Of a stretch of 41,304 bases of DNA, positions 35,731 through 41,304 are shown in pieces. The notes beneath the pieces are model-generated. The model had not been told where the DNA came from. It worked only from the letters and a program-made list of their open reading frames with translations, and did not search any database. Positions within the stretch are counted from its first letter, which is position 1. The number at the start of each line of letters is the position of its first letter. Both the position numbers and the translations under genes were made by a program. Source of the DNA: Burkholderiaceae bacterium (GTDB taxonomy: Bacteria > Pseudomonadota > Gammaproteobacteria > Burkholderiales > Burkholderiaceae_C). The stretch lies in assembly GCA_023954095.1 (NCBI GenBank), contig JAMLIQ010000017.1, positions 1 to 41,304 of the forward strand, in the 5' to 3' direction.

Positions 35731-37899
35731 ATGAGTGACCCGCACAACAAGAACGCCCCAGAGTTTGCTGCTGCCAGCCTGGACGCCTGGGCCAAGGCCG
35801 CTGCCAAATCAGCCCCCGGTGGCGAGGTGAATGCCTTGAACTGGGTCACGCCCGACGGCATCACGGTCAAGCCGCTGTACACCGCCGAAGACACGGCCAG
35901 CCTGCCGTACGCCAATACCTTGCCCGGCTTCGAGCCCTACCTGCGCGGCCCGCAGGCCACCATGTACGCGGTGCGCCCCTGGACGATTCGGCAGTACGCC
36001 GGGTTCTCGACCGCGGAAGAATCCAACGCTTTCTATCGCAAGGCGCTGGCTGCGGGCGGACAGGGGGTGTCGGTGGCCTTCGACCTGGCCACGCACCGCG
36101 GCTATGACTCGGACCACCCCCGCGTGACGGGCGATGTGGGCAAGGCAGGCGTCGCCATTGACTCGGTCGAGGACATGAAGATCCTGTTCGACCAGATTCC
36201 GCTCGACAAGGTGAGTGTCTCCATGACCATGAACGGCGCCGTGCTGCCGGTGCTGGCGGGCTACGTGGTGGCGGCGGAAGAGCAGGGCGTGTCGCAAGAC
36301 AAGCTCTCGGGGACCATCCAGAACGACATCCTCAAGGAGTTCATGGTCCGCAACACCTACATCTACCCGCCCAAGCCCAGCATGCGGATCATCGGCGACA
36401 TCATTGGCTACACGGCCAGGAACATGCCGAAGTTCAACTCCATCTCTATCAGCGGCTACCACATGCAGGAAGCCGGGGCCAACCAGGCGCTGGAGCTGGC
36501 TTTCACGCTGGCCGACGGCAAGGAGTACGTGAAGACCGCCATCGCCTCCGGCCTGGACGTGGACGAGTTCGCCGGGCGTCTCTCCTTCTTCTGGGCCATC
36601 GGGATGAACTTCTACCTGGAAGTCGCCAAGATGCGCGCAGCCCGCCTGCTGTGGTGCCGCATCATGAAGGAAACCGGCGCCAAGAACCCCAAGAGCCTGA
36701 TGCTGCGCACCCACTGCCAGACATCGGGCTGGTCGCTCACCGAGCAGGACCCCTACAACAACATCGTGCGCACCACCATCGAGGCCATGGCTGCCGTGTT
36801 TGGCGGCACCCAAAGCCTGCACACCAATGCGCTCGACGAAGCCATTGCGCTGCCCACCGAGTTCAGCTCGCGCATCGCCCGCAACACGCAGCTCATCATC
36901 CAGGAAGAAACGCACATCACCAACGTGGTCGACCCCTGGGCCGGCAGCTACATGATGGAAAAGCTGACGCAGGATATGGCGGATGCCGCCTGGGCCATCA
37001 TCGAGGAAGTCGAAGCCATGGGCGGCATGACGCAGGCTGTGGACAGCGGCTGGGCCAAGCTCAAGATCGAAGCCGCTGCGGCTGAGAAGCAAGCCCGCAT
37101 CGACAGTGGCAAGGACGTGATTGTCGGCGTCAACAAGTACAAGCTGGCCAAGGAAGACCCGGTCGATATCCTGCAGATCGACAACGTCAAGGTGCGCGAT
37201 GGCCAGATTGAACGACTCAAAAATATCAGGGCAAAACGCGATCCAGCGCTCGTTCAGCAAGCGCTGGATGCTCTCACTTCTGCAGCAGAGAGCGGTGAAG
37301 GCAATCTGCTGGATCTGTCCATCAAGGCCATGCGCCTGCGCGCCACCGTGGGTGAGGTGAGCGATGCGCTGGAAAAAGTTTACGGGCGCCACCGCGCCGA
37401 TACGCAAAAGGTGACCGGTGTGTACGCTGCTGCTTATGATTCGGCTGAAGGCTGGGACCAACTCAAGGGCGAAATCAATGCCTTTGCCGGCCAGGAGGGC
37501 CGCCGCCCGCGCGTAATGATCGCCAAACTGGGCCAGGATGGCCACGACCGCGGCGCCAAGGTGGTGGCCACGGCCTTTGCCGATCTGGGCTTTGACGTGG
37601 ACATCGGCCCGCTGTTTCAGACCCCCGAGGAATGCGCCCGCCAGGCGATTGAAAACGATGTGCACGCCGTGGGTGTCTCGACCCTTGCCGCAGGCCACAA
37701 GACCCTGGTGCCGGCCATCATCGCCTCGCTCAAGGCGCAGGGCGCCGATGACATCGTGGTGTTTGTCGGCGGCGTGATTCCGGCGCAGGATTACGAATTT
37801 CTGTACGAATCGGGCGTCAAGGGCATCTATGGCCCCGGCACACCGATTCCGGCCAGCGCCAAGGATGTGCTGGAGCAAATTCGCAAGGCGGTGGCGTGA
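35731..37899 (+). CDS. scpA: Methylmalonyl-CoA mutase (single-chain, B12-dependent)
   Basis: A mutase of about 722 residues that interconverts (R)-methylmalonyl-CoA and succinyl-CoA. The N-terminal TIM barrel (about 30-490) has [39 protein letters not shown] and [19 protein letters not shown]. The C-terminal cobalamin domain (about 595-722) has the base-off motif DGHDRG with H605. ATG 35731 is preferred because GGAGA lies 10 bases ahead; ATG 35704 has none. Residues about 495-519 come from an AT-rich stretch with a palindrome that looks like the intergenic repeat. meaB follows with a GTGA overlap. Confidence 0.97.
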   Translation: MSDPHNKNAPEFAAASLDAWAKAAAKSAPGGEVNALNWVTPDGITVKPLYTAEDTASLPYANTLPGFEPYLRGPQATMYAVRPWTIRQYAGFSTAEESNAFYRKALAAGGQGVSVAFDLATHRGYDSDHPRVTGDVGKAGVAIDSVEDMKILFDQIPLDKVSVSMTMNGAVLPVLAGYVVAAEEQGVSQDKLSGTIQNDILKEFMVRNTYIYPPKPSMRIIGDIIGYTARNMPKFNSISISGYHMQEAGANQALELAFTLADGKEYVKTAIASGLDVDEFAGRLSFFWAIGMNFYLEVAKMRAARLLWCRIMKETGAKNPKSLMLRTHCQTSGWSLTEQDPYNNIVRTTIEAMAAVFGGTQSLHTNALDEAIALPTEFSSRIARNTQLIIQEETHITNVVDPWAGSYMMEKLTQDMADAAWAIIEEVEAMGGMTQAVDSGWAKLKIEAAAAEKQARIDSGKDVIVGVNKYKLAKEDPVDILQIDNVKVRDGQIERLKNIRAKRDPALVQQALDALTSAAESGEGNLLDLSIKAMRLRATVGEVSDALEKVYGRHRADTQKVTGVYAAAYDSAEGWDQLKGEINAFAGQEGRRPRVMIAKLGQDGHDRGAKVVATAFADLGFDVDIGPLFQTPEECARQAIENDVHAVGVSTLAAGHKTLVPAIIASLKAQGADDIVVFVGGVIPAQDYEFLYESGVKGIYGPGTPIPASAKDVLEQIRKAVA
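37213..37287 (-). repeat. Palindromic AGCGCT repeat, copy f, inside mcm
   Basis: The stretch has CCAGCGCT and AGCGCTGG as a perfect 8-bp palindrome 9 bp apart (about 37232-37256), preceded by AAAAATATCAGGGCAAAA. Read on the minus strand it gives AGCGCTTG, then GAGCGCTGGA, CCTGATATTTTTG, the order of intergenic copies a and b. It is in frame and encodes the linker between the barrel and the B12 domain. Confidence 0.5.
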
Positions 37900-38924
37900 T
37901 TCCTGTGGCCTTGCTCGATGGCATTGTGCACGGCAGTGCTGCAGCGCAGCGCCGCGCCATGGCCAAAGCCATCACGCTGCTTGAATCCACCCGCGCCGAC
38001 CACCGCGCCCAGGGCGACGAGTTGCTGACGGCGCTGCTGCCGCACACGGGCAAGGCGTTTCGGCTTGGCATCAGCGGCGTGCCGGGCGTGGGCAAATCCA
38101 CCTTCATCGAGGCGCTGGGCCTGTACCTCATCGCCCAGGGCCACCGCGTGGCGGTGCTGACCATCGACCCGTCGAGCACGGTGTCGGGCGGCTCCATCCT
38201 GGGTGACAAGACGCGCATGGAACACCTCTCTGTGCACGAGCAGGCCTACATCCGCCCCAGCCCCAGCAGCGGGACCCTGGGCGGCGTGGCCGAGAAGACG
38301 CGCGAAGCCATGCTGGTGTGCGAGGCGGCCGGCTACGACGTGGTGATTGTGGAGACCGTGGGTGTGGGCCAGTCCGAGACGGCTGCCGCCAGCATGACGG
38401 ACATGTTTGTGCTGCTGCAGCTGCCCAACGCAGGCGACGACCTGCAGGCCATCAAGAAGGGCGTGATGGAGATTGCCGACCTGGTGGTCATCAACAAGGC
38501 CGACCTCGATCCCAAGGCTGCCACACGTGCCGAGGCGCAGATCACGTCCAGCCTGCGCATCCTCAGCCAGCACGGCAACCCGGAGCACAGCCACCACGAC
38601 GCCAGCCAGTGGCATCCCAAGGTGCTGCAGATCAGCGCGCTGCTGGGGCAGGGCGTGGACGCCTTCTGGAATGCCGTCACGCAATACCGCGGGTTGCAAA
38701 CCGCCAATGGCCGCCTGGCCGCCCGGCGCGAAAAGCAGGCCCTGGCCTGGATGTGGGAACGCATCGACGCCGGGCTCAAACAGGCATTCCGCGCGCACCC
38801 GCAGGTGCAATACCTGTTGCCGCACCTGCAGAAGGATGTGGCAGCGGGGCGCATCGCGGCTTCCACTGCGGCAAGGAATCTGCTTTCAGCGCAATCAGGG
38901 CAAGCGCTTTCAGCGACCAATTAA
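37896..38924 (+). CDS. meaB: Methylmalonyl-CoA mutase-associated GTPase MeaB (ArgK/LAO-type)
   Basis: A 342-residue G3E-type GTPase that protects the mutase and gates delivery of intact adenosylcobalamin. Motifs: P-loop GVPGVGKST (61-69), [27 protein letters not shown] and NKAD (200-203). The start is GTG at 37896, overlapping the mcm stop as GTGA, so translation is coupled, in keeping with a functional partner. The last 15-20 residues ([14 protein letters not shown]) use unusual AT-rich codons and lie in a repeat-like stretch that supplies the stop. Confidence 0.96.
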   Translation: MIPVALLDGIVHGSAAAQRRAMAKAITLLESTRADHRAQGDELLTALLPHTGKAFRLGISGVPGVGKSTFIEALGLYLIAQGHRVAVLTIDPSSTVSGGSILGDKTRMEHLSVHEQAYIRPSPSSGTLGGVAEKTREAMLVCEAAGYDVVIVETVGVGQSETAAASMTDMFVLLQLPNAGDDLQAIKKGVMEIADLVVINKADLDPKAATRAEAQITSSLRILSQHGNPEHSHHDASQWHPKVLQISALLGQGVDAFWNAVTQYRGLQTANGRLAARREKQALAWMWERIDAGLKQAFRAHPQVQYLLPHLQKDVAAGRIAASTAARNLLSAQSGQALSATN

Positions 38925-38930
38925 ATAGCA
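38881..38930 (+). repeat. Repeat-like stretch, copy g, at the meaB 3' end
   Basis: It reads GCTTTCAGCGC, AATCAGGGCAAGCGCTTTCAG and CGACCAATTAAATAGC, matching the order of copy c (AGCTTTTGCGC, GGGGAAAGCG, GGCCAATTT). The meaB stop TAA (38922-38924) is within it. The similarity is partial and read by eye. Confidence 0.35.
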
Positions 38931-38961
38931 GACACCCCACAAGTTCACTCAAAGGACGACC

Positions 38962-40490
<1,529 letters not shown>

Positions 40491-40494
<4 letters not shown>

Positions 40495-40802
40495 AGCACA
40501 TCCGCAGCAGTGCTTTCACTGCAGAAAAGGCTTGGGGCAGTCTGCCTATCGCCAGTATGCAAGGCATCAGCGTCAAATTGCACTGGACCGATCAGCCCTA
40601 CAAGTGGCATGTCAACGACGGCGACGAAGTCTTCGCCGTGCTGGACGGCGCCGTTGCGATGCACTACCGCAGTGCGGGTCAGGAGCACATCGCCTTGCTC
40701 AACACGGGTGATGTTTTTTATGCCGAGCGGGGCACCGAGCACGTTGCGCATCCCCAAGGCGAAGCCCGTATTCTCGTGATTGAAAAAGAAGGAAGTGTGT
40801 GA
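40491..40802 (+). CDS. Cupin domain protein in the propionyl-CoA carboxylase operon
   Basis: A 103-residue single-domain cupin ([21 protein letters not shown], then [30 protein letters not shown]). Some metal ligands are visible (the first-motif histidine and acidic residues, HVAH in the second), so a metal site is possible. It is coupled at both ends: ATGA with pccB, and TGATG with the short ORF after it. Its role is unknown; small-molecule binding or a regulatory role for the carboxylase is inference. Confidence 0.85.
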
Positions 40803-40942
40803 TGTTCACCAAGATTCTTATCGCCAACCGCAGTGTCCTGGCACACGGCCAGGCGAAGCAAAACGCCCCCGCATCGGACGTTTCTATAAATTGCGTGCCG
40901 CAGCCCGCGCAGCGGGCTTCTACACGCCATCCCATCGCATAA
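40802..40942 (+). pseudogene. 46-residue ORF starting with a copy of the PccA N-terminus
   Basis: The ATG overlaps the cupin stop (TGATG) and begins [10 protein letters not shown], the same ten residues as PccA at 40954. Against the real gene, all six nucleotide differences in those ten codons are synonymous third-position changes, and similarity stops after codon 10. The rest ([16 protein letters not shown]...) has no recognised similarity and ends at TAA 40940-40942. It looks like a displaced or duplicated start of pccA; it could equally be a translated leader coupling cupin to pccA. Confidence 0.6.
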
Positions 40943-40953
40943 GGAGTCGACGA

Positions 40954-41304
40954 ATGTTTACCAAAATCCTGATCGCGAACCGGGGCGAAATAGCGTGTAG
41001 GGTGATTGCAACGGCCAAGAAAATGGGCATTGCCACCGTCGCTGTCTATTCCGACGCCGACAAGGAAGCCCGCCACGTCAAGCTGGCCGACGAGGCCGTG
41101 CGCATTGGCGCCGCGCCCTCGCGTGAATCCTATCTGCTGGCCGACAAGATCATTGAGGCCTGCAAGCAGACCGGCGCGCAGGCCGTGCACCCTGGCTACG
41201 GCTTCCTGAGCGAGAACGAGGCCTTTGCCAAGCGCTGCGAGGACGAGGGCATTGCCTTCATCGGCCCCAAGGCGCATTCGATTGCGGCCATGGGCGACAA
41301 GATT
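40954..41304 (+). CDS. pccA: Acyl-CoA carboxylase biotin carboxylase subunit alpha, N-terminal part (truncated by window)
   Basis: The first 117 residues of a biotin carboxylase subunit (propionyl/acetyl/methylcrotonyl-CoA carboxylase alpha): [53 protein letters not shown] and the start of the ATP-grasp domain ([15 protein letters not shown]). AAGGAG at 40941-40946 is a good ribosome site. The rest, including the ATP-grasp and the biotin-carrier domains, lies outside the window. It pairs with pccB, so the operon should make propionyl-CoA carboxylase. Confidence 0.95.
   Translation, partial: MFTKILIANRGEIACRVIATAKKMGIATVAVYSDADKEARHVKLADEAVRIGAAPSRESYLLADKIIEACKQTGAQAVHPGYGFLSENEAFAKRCEDEGIAFIGPKAHSIAAMGDKI

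Noticed and set aside
35809-37878. Open frame of 689 codons opposite mcm
   Set aside because: Antisense shadow of methylmalonyl-CoA mutase; no recognisable domain.

Overview
The window is a GC-rich stretch of a betaproteobacterial chromosome, most likely Burkholderiales/Comamonadaceae (Acidovorax-like). This rests on the small Trp-rich protein of the TIGR04438 type, the gene repertoire (ETF, MoxR/DUF58/TgpA, WS/DGAT, methylmalonyl-CoA mutase with MeaB and propionyl-CoA carboxylase), dense packing with ATGA/TGATG overlaps, and many copies of an AT-flanked AGCGCT palindromic repeat that I associate from memory with this family. It is ordinary chromosomal sequence with one insertion sequence. 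No rRNA, tRNA, CRISPR array or prophage was seen.

Layout. 1-709: 3' end of a radical SAM gene. 706-4148 (minus): a lipid block of wax ester synthase/DGAT and two alpha/beta hydrolases. 4200-9911 (minus): cell-envelope block moxR, DUF58, tgpA, mltB-like lytic transglycosylase and a DUF1653/oxidoreductase-like fusion. 9954-13033 (plus): histone-deacetylase-like enzyme, crotonase-fold protein, MscS channel. 13214-20453 (plus): etfB, etfA, hemerythrin-like protein, acyl-CoA dehydrogenase, nitronate monooxygenase-like protein and acs, i.e. acyl-CoA oxidation with its electron carrier and acetate activation. 20741-24923: cytochrome c, Trp-rich small protein, ilvD, bacterioferritin, lgt. 24923-25766: an IS5-family element inserted exactly in the lgt stop codon. 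25914-34848: mixed metabolic genes (AEC transporter, SDR, pdxH, ChaC-like, OmpA-like, acyltransferase, Lrp regulator with divergent saccharopine-dehydrogenase-like gene, long-chain acyl-CoA ligase, DUF3334). 34975-41304: GntR regulator divergent from the propionyl-CoA/methylmalonyl-CoA operon mcm-meaB-pccB-cupin-pccA, the last gene cut by the window edge.

The common theme is acyl-CoA metabolism: ligases (acs, long-chain), acyl-CoA dehydrogenase plus ETF, a crotonase-fold protein, WS/DGAT storage-lipid synthesis, and conversion of propionyl-CoA to succinyl-CoA. No methylmalonyl-CoA epimerase is visible here.

The most unusual signals are small. (1) A ten-codon copy of the start of pccA lies just upstream of the real start, every nucleotide difference being synonymous, and is positioned as a TGATG-coupled ORF. 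(2) A family of palindromic repeats occurs between genes and apparently also inside coding sequences (mcm linker, meaB C-terminus, possibly the mltB signal peptide). (3) A 15-bp perfect hairpin spans the acs stop codon, with a 17-bp direct repeat downstream. (4) The IS element lies in a palindromic CCCTAGGG and recreates the lgt stop. I found no clear multi-gene undescribed system. All assignments come from reading the sequence and recalled family knowledge; no search was run.
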